Below, in pieces: positions 21,754-34,147 of a DNA stretch of 64,000 nucleotides. The notes under the pieces are model-generated. The model saw nothing but the letters and a program-made list of their open reading frames with translations, was not told where the DNA came from and did not search any database. Each line of letters starts with the position of its first letter. The first letter of the stretch is position 1. The DNA is from Diphasiastrum complanatum (lineage: Eukaryota; Streptophyta; Lycopodiopsida; Lycopodiales; Lycopodiaceae): positions 3,457,547 through 3,521,546 of the forward strand of contig CM055108.1 in assembly GCA_029204225.1 (NCBI GenBank), given 5' to 3'. The position numbers were made by a program, and so were the translations under genes.

Positions 21754-24700
21754 TCATACTACTGACTGAACTGTTGGCCAGTTCGAGATAACAGCATCCT
21801 GCAATAGCACTAGATCTGTTTCCCCTCCATAAATCACAGGCAGCTGATCAATGTCAATTTGATTCAGCAATGTTTCTTTTATTTTATTGCCGTCCACAAA
21901 CACAATCTGCATAAAGCGGGTCATATAGTACTCAAATAAGTGCTTCCAATGTAAGCTTGAGGTTCAGCTCTTACCTGAGCATTACATCAAATCAAAATCA
22001 CAATTTACAAGCTATATATTAAGTCATGCAATGAGTATTTTTTTGTTATAGCTTTGCTTTGTTATGGAGATTCTTGGCATGATGATTTGACTACACAAAT
22101 TCAAAAGGCCGAGAAAGAACAAGTTACAAGATGAAATAAAAAGTGATGAAAAATATCTTTCTGAAAATTGAGTGAATACCTTACTAAAGCATGACAGGTA
22201 TCTGAGATCTCTATAGACGTTGATTGAATATCAAAATACCTTCCGTACAGCATACAGGTTAAGAAGGCAGTAAATTTATGCTTGAAAAAAACATAGGTGA
22301 ACTTGCAATGTCCCCAAGAACCTTCAATCCATGGGTCAAGTGGTTATGGAGACAGCCTTTTGCCCCATTCTTGAGCAAGAATATGCTTCTGCAAATTCTA
22401 GTATCAGGAACTACCCTAGAGAAACATTTTCTATGATGCTTTAAGGAATGCCTCTAGATGGAGAGAAAGTCTATCGTTTGTAGAAAGTCTAATGACAATG
22501 TAGTATGCACTGGCCAGAAAGCCCTTTATAAAAAGTTTCAAAAGGATGCAAAGTTGTTTCAGCATACACAGAAAACTCTCAAGCTATTTTAACGTCAAAA
22601 TAACTATAAACTTTTCCGCCCGTCTAAGCAGCCATCCTTTTCTTCCTATTTTGCTTCTCCATTGATTTACAATTGAACTACATTACTGTTCTTGGTTTTT
22701 GCTTTTAATCTGTCTTAGTAAAGCTTTTATACAATTATGATACATTGATAAGAAGATTCCCTTACTTTGGATGATTTTCTTTTTCAGCTGAAATTATCGG
22801 TAAATAAAATCTTCCTAAAACATTATATTTACATAATTCAACAAGAGAAAATGCTGGTACTTTTACTATTTTAGATTTTAGTTCGGAAAACCTTGGTCAA
22901 CTCTTTCGATGTGTCCCTCATCTCGTAAACAGCATTGCAGGTTAATGCATGTAATCTCATGGATGAAGGACTACGCTACTTTCCACTATTCTGTGACTCA
23001 CTTCCATGAAGCAAACACTTTTCAAAAGATTGACCATTGCCTTGATCACACAGATTATTGTTCATACATGAACATTCCTTGAACACCTACTTGTTTCTGT
23101 GTTTTAAATTAGATCTGAGAAACTCTTGCATAGGTTTTCCTTTCTTCCCACTCATGAAAACATTCAAAATCTTGCAGCATTTATGTCAAGTTTTACGGGA
23201 AAGTAGTAGCTTCATTTACTGGATAATATATTGCAAGGGATCCCCAAAACATTTCATAGAGATTGTACCATTAACCAGAAAACTGTGAATTTAAACTTGT
23301 CACAATCAAAGAAACTTAAAATCAAGAAAAGGTTCCTTACTCTTTGTCGAGTAGCTTCCTCCAAAAATGGAGAAACAATTTTCCAAAGGCCATAGAAAAT
23401 GAATGGCACATTAACCATGAATGCCTTTTCTAGAGTACCTGGATAGTAGTCCTGCCAAGAAGAAGAAACATGCATGTCAAGTTCAGCGATTGACATTAAC
23501 AACTATTAATAATTATAAATAACCACTTCGGAAACATTCCAATTTGAAGTTGCCACCCATGACATTAATTTTTTCAATAATATATTTTACCGTTTACATA
23601 TGATTGAGGAGGAATAAGAAAAATAATAGAAAGTGGCACCATTAATATTAGAGTTGACTGAGCGAGATAAACTAACAATTGACACAAAGAACATCTGTTT
23701 GTGTTCAGGGACACTGAACAAAATAAAGATACAACCAACACAATCTCCTTTTTCAATTCAACCTACTTTTCCTGAATCACAGCTATTCCACAGCAGTACC
23801 TGCTGAATTTGTAAAGCAGCTATAAATGCAGCAGAATCTAGGTTTTTTAAACCCAGATCTTTCAAATCCACTATTGTTACAAATTTGTCCACCCCTGCTG
23901 GTGCACTGCAGTTCGGGAAGTGAATGATAAAATCATCAGAACTTCCAGAATCGTTTACTGATTCTTGAATATGCAAGTAAAATATACATCTAAAATAAAA
24001 TGCCAGCACAATCCTGAGAAGCAAAGGCTTTGCTATTGCATAATTATGATAAAGCCATTCCAACAAGCACAAAAATCTTAATGCTTACCTAAAGAGGGCA
24101 TGAACATTTAAGCCTTTCTGATTTATTAAAGTTAACTGTTCTCTTTCATACAGAGGCAGAAGTACTTAAAAAAAAAAGCCGTAGTTGATTTTTTTAAAAA
24201 TCACCTCGCAAGTGTCTTCTCAAAAGTATACACAAGGAAACCTGTTGCACAAACAGGACTTAGCTATTAGGAGGACTCATCTGGCATAATTCATCCTTCT
24301 GCACTTGAGAGAAATAAACTCACGAACTAGATAAATCTGGGCGAGCTCTTCAAAGATGTGGGAGAATTCTCTCCACTTCGCACATGCCTAAATAAAGATA
24401 ACAGCAAAAATATCAATTGAGTTGAGTAATTTAAGAGAACAAAATGAGTGTTTCATTCATACGTTTATATTCTTCAAAGTCGCCTTTGTTGGCTTCATGC
24501 TTGCTTGCAAAAGTTACAAGGACTGGATGACCCTTCTTGTCTTGGCCTTGCAAATATGATTGTTTTAGCCCCAATTCTGATTCAATTGTGGACTCAGGAA
24601 TGTAACCCAGCGGAAGAAAGGATTCTCTCCACTTTTGGTAGGCTATAAACTTTCGAGCTGCCTGATATACATCTTGATCCTTTGATTGTAGAAAACGCAA

Positions 24701-26766
24701 CAGAATTTTGTCCTCGATATTCTGAGAAAATAAATGGAGTGTTTTTGTGCTTAAATATTATGTATCTATGAACAGACTCAAATGTGAAAAGAAAAGATTA
24801 ATTTCTAGTTTCAAGTAGCATCATGTAAAACTGAGAAGGCTAATTAGAGTCAACCTTCAAGTTTCCACCTTCTCTATGCACGGCTTCTTGCATGGATTGC
24901 AAGACTGAATCCAAAGTGGCTTGGGGCCTGAAAACAAAAAAAAATTAAGAATAATGAGGGCAACATAAATATGCCATTTAAATACAGAAATTCTTGTTAA
25001 CAAATTCATAGTCCTAAGAATCTCTTTTCAACAAGTCCCATTTGACATGCACATGCCATAGTATACAAGTTTCAAGTTAGCCAGATTGGTCAAGCATTTT
25101 CACCAACAGCTATTTATTTTTAAGACCTTAATCTGATGCTGTATATAGTGAGGGTACAAAATTGACAGGTGCTGTATCAAATAGGAATCACAATTTGTCC
25201 TTACAAGTTTGAAACCCTCCTATTATGAGGTGCTCTAGTCCCTTGACAGAGTTTACCGCTTCCAATGAACTCTGCAATAGAGACACATTCAACGTTTTCC
25301 CTGAGGACCAGTTGATAGTTGGATTGAATTCAAATGGTTACTTGAGTATACCAAACATCAGAAATTGATGCTTTGAGAAAAATGGTGAAACAAATTGCAA
25401 TGCTCTGCTGCTTATTTGGGATCTGATTTATTGAAATTAACACACCACCAAAAAGTGAGATGCAGTTCTGGCAAAAGACGAATTACACGACTTCAAAACG
25501 TTAGCAGAGATGAAAGAGCATGGTTTCTTCATGGGTTTCCAGAACTGGACACCCGAGAATCAGTTTAGGTGAAGGAGCTCCTCACAGAAGTAGTTATCAG
25601 CTATTATACACTATGTTGTACAAGACCGTTTGTTTGTAAACAAGCACAACATAAAGATAGTAACATAAGTTTAACCTTCAATGATTTTGAGTAGAATTCA
25701 TTTCTCCTGAATCTGTCTTCTCATTCGTTCAATGTAGAAAAGCCAGATTTCAAGAACTGCACATAAGGCCGGTACTTTTGAACTGTACAGAAATTAAATC
25801 TTGCATCTTACGTTGATAATGCAGTAGGTGGAAGAAGGAATATATTTTCAACAGAGCCTACAGTGGACTACTATACCTAGGGTGGATTACAAATCCAAAC
25901 ATACTCTGTTGCAGATGGTTACTGAATGCATGCACAAGAGAATGAAAGTGCACAATTGACACGGACATCTATTCTTCTTAATACAATATCAGAGGTAATA
26001 CAATCACTATTGCTATTGCAGTCCGTGGAAGAAGGAATATATTTTCAACAAAACGTACAGTGGACTTGTTCACCTAGGGCAGACTACAAGTCCAAACATA
26101 CTCTATTGCAGATGGCGACCTGAATGCATACACAAGGGAATGAAAGTGCACAATTGACACGGACATCTCTTCTTCACCCAATAACAGATGCAATACAATG
26201 AATAATAACAAATTATATGCCCGGTAAAAGATTGCAAACTAATAATACTTTATGATGTGGTTAGCAAGAAAGTACATTTGTGACGGATATGACTGTTAAT
26301 CCACTTTTGCTTACTGAAGTGCAATAGGGACAGCTTGCCCTCACGAACTAGGCCCAGCTATAGCAGACTAAGATCTAAAAATATTACTGGCAGGTGGAGA
26401 GCAACAAGTATTGACAATTGGGTGCCAAATACCACCCTTGATAATTTTTTTGTTTTTGAAAAGGTTGATCTCAGATTTACTCATGAAAATATATGATATT
26501 CGTTAGCCACGGAATGCTATGAATTGTAGAAGAAACTGTGATGATAGCTTACCACTGGAACGCCTTCGTTGCAAGAGCAAGTTTCTTTTGTTGGACAGGT
26601 CCGATGTTGGCACAGGGCTGTCAGATTGGGCAGGAAAGAAGCTCGTGCATTGCACCAATTGCAAGCCTGCAGCTTTGTTTGCTTCAGGTGATTGCAGGAG
26701 CTGGGACTTGCAACCACCTGCTGCTCCAACAGTACTCCAGAGGGGAAACACAAGCTTGCAAGCCAT
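21754..26766 (-). CDS. CRAL-TRIO/SEC14-like lipid-binding protein, possibly plastid-targeted
   Basis: Exons (minus): 26766-26553, 24927-24855, 24721-24463, 24241-24205, 23905-23800, 23451-23341, 21906-21754. From the second exon on all phases agree. CRAL-TRIO N region: LQSMQEAVHREGGNLK, DKILLRFLQSKDQDVYQAAR, WRESFLPLGYIPES. Lipid-binding fold: GHPVLVTFASKHE, RFLVYTFEKTLAR, DKFVTIVDLKDLGLKNLD, DYYPGTLEKAFMVNVPFIF, WKIVSPFLEEATRQR, IVFVDGNK, IDQLPVIYGGE. This is the full SEC14 layout; such proteins exchange phosphoinositides or related lipids at membranes. Exon 1 (MACKLVFPLWSTV, S/R/Q-rich, few acids) looks like a plastid transit peptide. Joining it to exon 2 at 24927 breaks frame, but an alternative AG at 24905 (exon from 24904) keeps it, or a small exon is missed. 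The last intron is 1.4 kb. Confidence 0.85.
25821..26177. repeat. Tandem duplication inside intron 1 of the SEC14-like gene
   Basis: A block of about 160 bases (25821-25979), GCAGTAGGTGGAAGAAGGAA to GACACGGACATCT, recurs at 26018-26177 with few changes, period 197. Confidence 0.85.
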
Positions 26767-26825
26767 GTCTGTCTGTGTCTAATGCGAATTGGGTTGTTGG
26801 AGAATGAAAAAGCAATTGGCTTTCG

Positions 26826-26960
26826 TGACTAGGAAGAAGTGAGTGTATGAGAAAGTGCTGTATGAGAATTGGGTCTGTGTCTAATGAGCTTTGGTGACTA
26901 GGAAGAAGTGAGTGTATGAGAGAGTGCTGGATCAAGCTTTGGATTTCTCATATATATCAT
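26826..26960 (-). promoter_or_regulatory. Probable promoter/5' leader of the SEC14-like gene
   Basis: On the minus strand GATATATATGAG (about 26948-26959) is a TATA-like box some 185 bases before the ATG at 26766. The leader holds two direct repeats of GACTAGGAAGAAGTGAGTG at 26826 and 26895. Confidence 0.45.
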
Positions 26961-27824
26961 CCACCATAGATACCCACTCTGCTGTGGTTGAGAAGAATTG
27001 ATGCCCAGTTGTATCTTTGGATGAAGACGAGCAATTGAACAAGTCTGAGACCCTTTTGGCACATATGCCCCTTCCTAGTTGATAAATAGTCTTAAAAAAA
27101 CCGAGAAGCTTAAAAAATGCAAGTTTTTTTTCCAGGATAATCATAGAAGAGTTTCCCAATACTTTTTTACTGGTCAACTTTTATCCCTCAGCTCACAGAA
27201 AAAGTCTCTTCAAACATCGATGTAGGGAAGTTATGGTTTTTGGAAGCAGATTCTGCCTTTCTTGAGGGGGGAGAGTAAAAAACATAATGTAGTATCCATC
27301 AGCACAATGAAGATTTCTGAAAATAAAACGATCTTTATGTTATGTATAATTAAAATTTTATAAAAATAATAGAATTTTGATGTTTACATGCCAATGGAAG
27401 AGTGTCATTTGTCAAAAAGGAGGGCATGAGAGAATTGAAATTTGGCATGAACTTTTGATAATCACAATCGCAAAGAGACCGAGATCCAAAAATAAAATTA
27501 GTGATCGCTGAGCATCATAACCTCATTATGAACCTTCGTCGACCTGCTAGATGATCTTAAAATGTCAAGATTAGGTTGTCCATAGGTTCAGATTGTGAAA
27601 AAATGCATTTATGACAGTACCTGGGCGAAGGTTCATCCTTCGCCAGCCCTAGAAAACGTTCGCCTGATAGGTTCAGATCCCTAGAAACCTTCGCCGAGAT
27701 TTTTATAGCCTATTTTTACAGTACTGCACATTCTTCACAATGAGAAAGATATGTGGAAACCAATAAGATACATGAAAAACTTTTATGGGTTTTGTTGCAT
27801 CTATCTTCAAAATGCTTGTTTTGA
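26961..27824. other. Intergenic, nothing recognised
   Basis: A short phrase, GTTCGCC or CTTCGCC with AGGTTCAGATC, recurs near 27540-27700. No gene supported. Confidence 0.45.
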
Positions 27825-27830
27825 TTGCAG

Positions 27831-28291
27831 AAAAGCATAGCAAATGCAGTCATAAACTACTTATACATACGATCTCCCTACGAGTGTGGCTACCCGGCTA
27901 ATCCAAATAGCCAGCTACAAGACAAGTGCTTGTCGAAAAGAGGTGTGCAGAAGATAGGTCGATGGCGGAATAAACTATCTTCCTCTCTCTCAATGCATGA
28001 CTACGCCCATCAATTTCAAACAAAAACAATAGTGCTATAAATCATGTTTGATCTTATAGTAACTAACTTTGAAATCATTAGTATTACAGTGATTACGTAG
28101 CCAAACAATTAAGTGATGGGAGGATCCTGGAAATCTCGGTTCACAGCTTGGATGACTCAAAGTGTATCGCCGGAGCCCATCGTTGTTTCTTGTCGCACAA
28201 CCTAGATTTCAACACTGCCCGACTCGACTTCATGGAGAAGGGGCAGTATCATTTAATAAAGATTCGATGTGATGCAAATAAAGGCCCACAG
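27831..28291 (+). pseudogene. Two exon-like ORFs of unknown family next to an LTR
   Basis: After a TTGCAG acceptor (27830) the frame reads KSIANAVINYLYIRSPYECG and KCLSKRGVQKIGRWRNKLSS, to a stop at 28040. After ATTACAG at about 28089, another open block reads KQLSDGRILEISVHSLDDS, RCFLSHNLDFNTARLDF and EKGQYHLIKIRCDANKG. I do not recognise either. They could be host exons or the 3' end of the Gypsy element whose LTR begins at 28345. Confidence 0.35.
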
Positions 28292-28344
28292 TAACTTCAT
28301 CTCGCAGGTGTCGTGGGACCGCCACCAGTTTTGGTGGGGGATAC

Positions 28345-29117
28345 TGTTAGAAGGTTTGCGGATCTCGAGGCAATCCTAACCCTAGTTAATAAGTGAGAGG
28401 GATTTGGCACCCTACGTGTGTAAGTCCAACCCGATGATCACATAGTTATTTGATAATTAGAAAGTCAATAAAAGGACTTTAGGCCTTTTTGCGGGACTTT
28501 TAATGTCGCATGTCCTAAATGTCAAGTTAGTGAATAAAGTTGGAACTCCCACCAAAATTGGTTCTATTTCAAATTCAGATTGGTTTTTTTCAATTATTGA
28601 ATGGGTTCCCACTCTTTTTTAAGGTTGAATAGTTAGGGAGGTAGAAATGGGCCAATAGGATTTTGAGGCCAAGGTCCTCCTCTCTACTATAAATAGGGGC
28701 AAATTCGAGTTGCTCCTCATGTTCATGTCTTTATTTCAATACAAGCAGATTGGTTTTCTTATGGAATGGATTTGTGAATGTCCTTGCTCTCTATCACTTT
28801 TCCTCCATCTCTCATGCTTTATTGTATTTGCTAATTGTTGGATCTGACTATTATTGGAATTGCTAATTCTTATTCTTTTTGTGAGAGAGAGAGGGAGGGA
28901 GAGAAAGAGTAAGCTATCTTCGTTGTGGATCGTAGTGTTAAATGGTTAGGGTTAATGGATGTTAGAGTTAGATGTGGATCTTCCATTCATGTTGAAATTT
29001 GAGATATGTTATCGCTCTCATGGGAACAAACCTACACATGACAACTGACTTCTTCTCCTTGACACTAGATTGCTTGGATCTTGGGATGAGGTTAGGCTAG
29101 GAAAGAAACCCACTACA
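28345..29117 (+). repeat. Gypsy-type 3' LTR
   Basis: A polypurine tract (GGTGGGGGATAC) is followed directly by TGTTAGAAGG. The LTR has CTATAAATAGG (about 28686) as TATA box and ends GAAACCCACTACA. The same end, on the minus strand, sits next to a PBS at 46341-46364, which supports the boundary. No PBS follows 29117, so this is a 3' or solo LTR. A fragment of related sequence is at 60120-60350. Confidence 0.65.
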
Positions 29118-29168
29118 ATTTAACTTACCCAAGCTTCTACAATTAAAAAAAAAATTCTTTAAGAAGTG

Positions 29169-29410
29169 AAGAAACTAAAAAATCTTTTGAAAAACTCTAC
29201 AAAATTTTTCTCAAACTATAATTATAATGGAAGGAAAGTTAATTTCCCACCCTTTTTTGAACACACATCACCTTCCGGGAAACTTCGGTATGTGACTCTA
29301 TATAAACCTGCAAACACTTTCTCCTCGCAATACTGTGAAGAGCTTCTCCAATCTCTCACCTACGGAAAGTGCGCCCTACTGAAAGGATGCTTTCATGAAG
29401 ATCTATTTGG
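29169..29410 (+). other. Exon-like open frame, unknown
   Basis: Open frame reading KVNFPPFFEHTSPSGKLRYV, LYKPANTFSSQYCEELLQSL and GKCALLKGCFHEDLFG, then a GTATGA donor-like site. Composition is protein-like; family unknown and no partner exon identified. Confidence 0.3.
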
Positions 29411-29499
29411 TATGATCTCTTTCTTTTTCTCTTTGCTCTCTGCTATAGTTGCTCTCCTCTTGCTTGATCATAGCATGAGAAAGGATGCTCTATTTAATG

Positions 29500-31120
29500 T
29501 GTAGAAACCAACATATATGCTCTACATGTGCTTAGTGGTCTCTAAACTCGCTCCTTCTACTATATGGATAGAAGGAATTGAGTTAGCTTACGTGTAAGAA
29601 ATGATCTAAGTTCTCTGTTCTTACTATATACTAGAAGTTCTATTACTTTTTGCCAGTCTCATTCTAATAAACTGAATGACTATCGGTGCATGTGATAATG
29701 TAGCAACATCTGTGACTACGGACTCTTTTACTACACTCCAGTTCTCACTCGAACCAAGCGTTATCGTATTCGGAACAAAGGTACACTTTCTATTGATATT
29801 CTGCAAAACAAAAAATACATTCTGCTTACATGCCTTTCAACTCTAAAAACATAATTAAGTAACCACATTGGTTGTCGCTATGGTGAAAAGATAGTACTCT
29901 CATGGAAAAACAACTATGGCAGCATCTCGAGAAGCTTCCTCTGCAAACATTCAGTTATCAGTTTTTGTTATCACTTTAGATGCGAATGCTATACAACACA
30001 CAAACGAGTTACGGTTTGTTAAAAAATAATAACCCCTATTACAATTCTTCAATACGCTTCTTCCTTTCTACAAAAAGAAATGACTCTAGTTAAAAGCGCT
30101 ATTACTAACTTTCAATGAAACCTTGGTCACTAAACTTCACAATAAGGGCTCCAATAAGATGGTCTTAGACAGCATGAAAATGCATAAGACACGTTGTCTT
30201 TACGAAAGGATTAGAATGGCACGGATCTGTCCTAATACCTAGGAAAGACATTGGAAATCACCTACTAAATAACCCAATCTATCTATCCAAAATAGTGTCT
30301 ACATACCATGGTCGTTATGTGATTCCTATATAACGATCATGGTATTGCCTTACCCTACCTTGTCAAGTGCTACTTTAGACCCTTGGTGAGATACAACTGG
30401 AAAGCATGGATATGCTCAGGAGTATGGATAGTAGTGCATGACATACCTCACTCTGTAAGGGTCACTTGGGTCAGTAGAGCATGGATTTGCTCTAATACAA
30501 GCACATGTGTTCACACCAGGTCTTTTGGCTAAGTAAAACTTTAAACGGTTAAAACTTTTCATACTCTTCTATGCATAAAACGAACTGATATGGATGCCCG
30601 TAAGCTGATTAGTATGGCACTCATCCTGATACGGTGATATAACGGCTTGGCCTATTGCTAAAACATCCTGTGTTTGGGAAGACTGGACTATGCTTTACAA
30701 TGCTATTCAAAGATGTTAAGTAGTATAACTTCTTTTGGACATGAATAACAACTATCGTTCAGCTATGACACCTGTCTTCCTCACTAACTTGAGCGGTTTT
30801 GTTTTGTGGGATGGTGGCAGGTATCAGCTAGACATCTTGAGAGTGGTTATGCTTTGTGGTGCTTTCTAGTACTGTATTTTACTTTTCAGTTGTATTTACC
30901 TTGTTGGATTATAAATAAAGGCTTCAAAGAGCTTCAGTCTTGCTTTGTCAAGAGGAACTAAGTGCAGTCTTGTATCTCTCTATATGCATCCTGGTGGTGT
31001 AAATCTGACTATTCCTTGGTTGGGATAGTACTGAAGCTCTTACCTTTTATCCGATTCATAAGCCAACAAAGGTCCATTTGCATGATTTAGTCCACAAGAT
31101 GGTTTCAGGAAGCTGCTTCT
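29500..31120. other. No recognised gene
   Basis: AT-rich DNA. ATTATAAATAAAGG near 30908 could be a TATA box for the element ORFs starting about 200 bases later. Confidence 0.45.
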
Positions 31121-32478
31121 TTGGATTATGGAGAGCCCCTTCCTCCGCCTAACCATTTTGTTCAGACTTTGATTTGTTGTATGAAAAAGGTCGTTGAGAT
31201 GCATAATTTTGTCATTGATACTGATAGTGCCACTTGTTCTTCTGCCAGAATTAAGGATAAGATTCTCTGTCTTATTGATTTACTTGAGACCATTGACTGG
31301 GTTAAGATTTATCTTGAGTTTGTTAAGAAGAAAGATACTCTTGAGTTTAGTGGAAAATCTCAATAGTCGTCTCAATGATTTCATCGAAAGATTTGAAGAG
31401 AAGAAAAGTTCTACAATTTACACATTAGAAAAGTGTTCATGTGCCTGGAAAATGAAAATGGTATCACTCCTGCTGTTATTTCCCCTTCTGTTTCTGATGC
31501 ACCTCTTTCACCACATCCTCTTGTCTTTACTGATGACCTTGATGAGGATAGTTCCTCTCAACTGGAGATCTTTTCCCAAGACATTTGCAATATTGGTGAC
31601 CTTTTTTCTTATGATTTTTGCCAATCTAAAAGTTGTCAGGTTCCTTTTGTCCCCAGTAGAATTATTGAGTACAAATCTACTCTTACGTCTTACAAACTTT
31701 GGAGTCTTCCATCTATCAACTTTCTTGCACCCATCCTTATCGATATTTGAATTATGATGACTCATATGATAGAAAAAGAGATACAAGTCTGCAGGTTGGC
31801 TGCCCTGCATAAAAATCCTTCTCTTGAGACCCCTATAGCCTTCGACACCATTATTCGTATGAACAAATTTGAACCTTCTCGGTGTCCCTCTGAGCAAACT
31901 TGGGCTCGTACCAGAGGCCATTTTGAAACTGGCTTTAATAGAATGAATTTACACCAAGCCATGATCTGGATCTGGAAAAGACCCTTTTTCAAATGTAGAT
32001 GTGGTGAAAATGCAAAAATAGTTCCTCTATCATCTGGTTTGACCATGCCATCTGGTTCATAATGAATAATCTTGCTAAGTTTTTTCCTGGTGCTTCCCTT
32101 CAAAATCAGATGAATGCTTTTTTTATATGGCTTCATAACCTGCTAGGGATGTAGTGAAATTACACTTGATCGATGCTTCACACTTTTCCCTTTATTCACC
32201 AATACATGATCGATGCTTCCATTGAACTTGCCAAAGACTCCTCCGCCAAACTCCTTGCACCCCTGGGAGATGTTGAAAATATCCGAGAAATTGAGTGCCT
32301 TTTAAAACAACCTAGCTTTTCTACCCTCCAAGATAAATACTTTCAAAACTCGAACAAAAGATCTGGCTCGTTCAATCATAACAATCCAAACTCAGTTATC
32401 TCTAGTTCGGGAGCAGGAAAGAAAAAACGATTCTCAAATTTTAGAGAAAAGGAAGGGCAAGTAGGGCACCAAGAATGA
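31121..32478 (+). pseudogene. Unknown element ORFs upstream of the Penelope-like RT
   Basis: A run of open segments on one strand: EPLPPPNHFVQTLICCMKKV and DKILCLIDLLETIDWVKIYL (31121-31366), SPHPLVFTDDLDEDSSSQLE (31433-31750), HKNPSLETPIAFDTIIRM and RTRGHFETGFNRMNLHQ (31754-32062), LLAPLGDVENIREIECLL and a basic KKKRFSNFREKE tail (32173-32478). They lie just 5' of RT-like sequence on the same strand, so they may be the element's first ORF. No domain recognised. Confidence 0.35.
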
Positions 32479-32618
32479 TCTACCAGTCAAAAAATTGAAC
32501 TTTTATATATCTTGATCGATGTGCAGGATGAAGATGGGATGGTTAGAAGAGCAATCAGTACTTCAACGACGGGCCGACTTCAGTTTTCCACTAGCCATGA
32601 CACAGGAAATTTCTTTTT

Positions 32619-33147
32619 TTGCTGCACTTATGTTACCTAAATAGAGTTTTTGAAGTTATCCATGTGAAGAACTTTTATTCTCACGTTTTACGCAAACTTT
32701 TTGGTACTGTAGATGATCTCTTTGATGATATTACGTTTGGCTATTCATACCTACCAAGTATAAAATGCAAATGGTATTTTTCTTATGACGTTTTTTGTGA
32801 ATTTCATATAGATAACCTACATTCCTATCATTGTCATACTTTTAAACATTTCAAAAACTGGCATATCAAAAAACTTTGGTCGTGTCATATGTACAGACTG
32901 TAATATCATCAAAAGTACTCTTTTACGAAAATTTTTGAAAAACGGCCTAAACCATATTACTTTAAGACAAACTAATGTGAATGAGGTTGCTTCCGAACTT
33001 TATGACGGTGGGCTTAGACTTATGGAATTTTTACCTTCTTATGCCTCTATGGACAAAACTACAAAAGTAAAGCATGTTGTTTTCTACAAAAATACTGCAC
33101 TAAGCTTTATTAGAAAGGGTAAATGGCTTCATTGTAGCTTCTCTTAA
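32619..33147 (+). pseudogene. Penelope-like element, region N-terminal to RT
   Basis: Reads GTVDDLFDDITFGYSYLPS, FHIDNLHSYHCHTFKHF, NIIKSTLLRKFLKNGLNHI and LPSYASMDKTTKVKHVVFY over two frames. The block NIIKSTLLRKFLKNG resembles a conserved motif preceding RT in some Penelope-like polyproteins, where the first residues form an N-I-V/I-N-x-x-L-R pattern followed by a K-G-P-like turn (recalled pattern, not a search). Broken by a stop and frame change near 32900 and cut at 33148. Confidence 0.4.
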
Positions 33148-33149
33148 GA

Positions 33150-33232
33150 CAATTCAAAATGCATGCTGAGAATCAAACTGGCAAATTAATCAAAGCACTG
33201 AGGTAAGATAATGAACAACTTAAGAGAAGGCC
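33150..33232 (+). pseudogene. Copia integrase scrap
   Basis: Reads AENQTGKLIKALR then a stop and DN, which is the conserved integrase segment before the D-N-G-G-E-Y motif. Confidence 0.55.
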
Positions 33233-33246
33233 TTAATGTAGACAAG

Positions 33247-33361
33247 CAACTTCAAGGATAACAATTTTCTTCTTTTGTATGAATCCAATAGCTCATAGTT
33301 TTCATGCTTACTCAGATCAACATAAGTAGCATACATTACAAAATGAGATGATCTAAGCACT
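33247..33361 (-). pseudogene. ORF-B fragment (third copy)
   Basis: Nearly the same bases as the 3' part of ORF-B copy 2 (about 16393-16510), including GCTCATAGTTTTCATGCTTA and ACTCAGATCAAC. The coding sense is minus. Confidence 0.8.
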
Positions 33362-33364
33362 CGT

Positions 33365-34147
33365 AATACTTATTATCCCTTTCATAATGATGCGACTACT
33401 AACTATGTTCAAGGAACTGCACCATCAGCCCAGCAGGATAGACCAAAGTTCGCACCAAGAAGACATAATCCTCCTGAATTTGTTGGACCAACGAAGTCTC
33501 AAACCGCGACTAACGAGCAACTATTACAACTGCGGAGAGCCGGGACATTTTTCTCCTAACTGTCCTTAGCCGATTAAACGCCGATTGGTTATGTACCGTT
33601 ATGCTCGAACTGCGGGGAGCTTGGCCACAAGTATCCTGACTGCCCTCAGTCGTAGAAGCTATGACCCAAATATCAGTATGTAGCAACACCAGCTGTTGCA
33701 AACTCGAAAGCAAAAGCTTTGACTGATGTTGTGCAGAGGATTGATGTTATTGAAGGAAAATTGGTGAAGACAGATGACCAGTCCTAGCCAAGTGACGTAG
33801 AGAAGATATTCAAAGTCACAAAGAGAAGCAAAGACTCCTCGAAACTTGAACAGAAATCTTCAACGAAGCGCAGAAAATCCTCGAAGAGGAAATCTTCTAG
33901 CAAGTCAATGAACAAATCTACGACCAAAGAAGATCTTAAAGATGACCCCGACTATGACCGCGATGCTGCAAAATTATTTGCAAAAGATATCTCAGTAGAA
34001 GCAAAAGAGATTATCAACACTGAACTTCAATCAACTGTTGCAGAGAAGGTGGTCACGTTCGAGGAAGGGGACAATGAAATCATGAAGACTAAACTGTCTA
34101 GTGCTGTTATTGACAAGCCAATCTCAAAATCGAAGACAAAGGACTAG
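33365..34147 (+). pseudogene. Retroelement gag end with two zinc knuckles
   Basis: RPKFAPRRHNPPEFVGPTKS leads into YYNCGEPGHFSPNC, where the first cysteine of CxxCxxxxHxxxxC is replaced by Y. In another frame 33597-33655 reads CSNCGELGHKYPDC, a complete knuckle. A lysine/serine-rich tail follows (TKRRKSSKRKSSSKSMN, VTFEEGDNEIM) up to 34147. LTR-retrotransposon nucleocapsid, superfamily unresolved, frames broken. Confidence 0.7.

Noticed and set aside
24340-24380. Extra SEC14 exon reading CAKWREFSHIFEELAQIYLV
   Set aside because: It has acceptor and donor-like edges but breaks the phase, while the 24205-24241 exon restores the expected CRAL-TRIO sequence.
24431-24700. CRAL-TRIO fragment as a single-exon gene
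   Set aside because: It is one exon (24463-24721) of a larger spliced gene; the last residues read through the donor.
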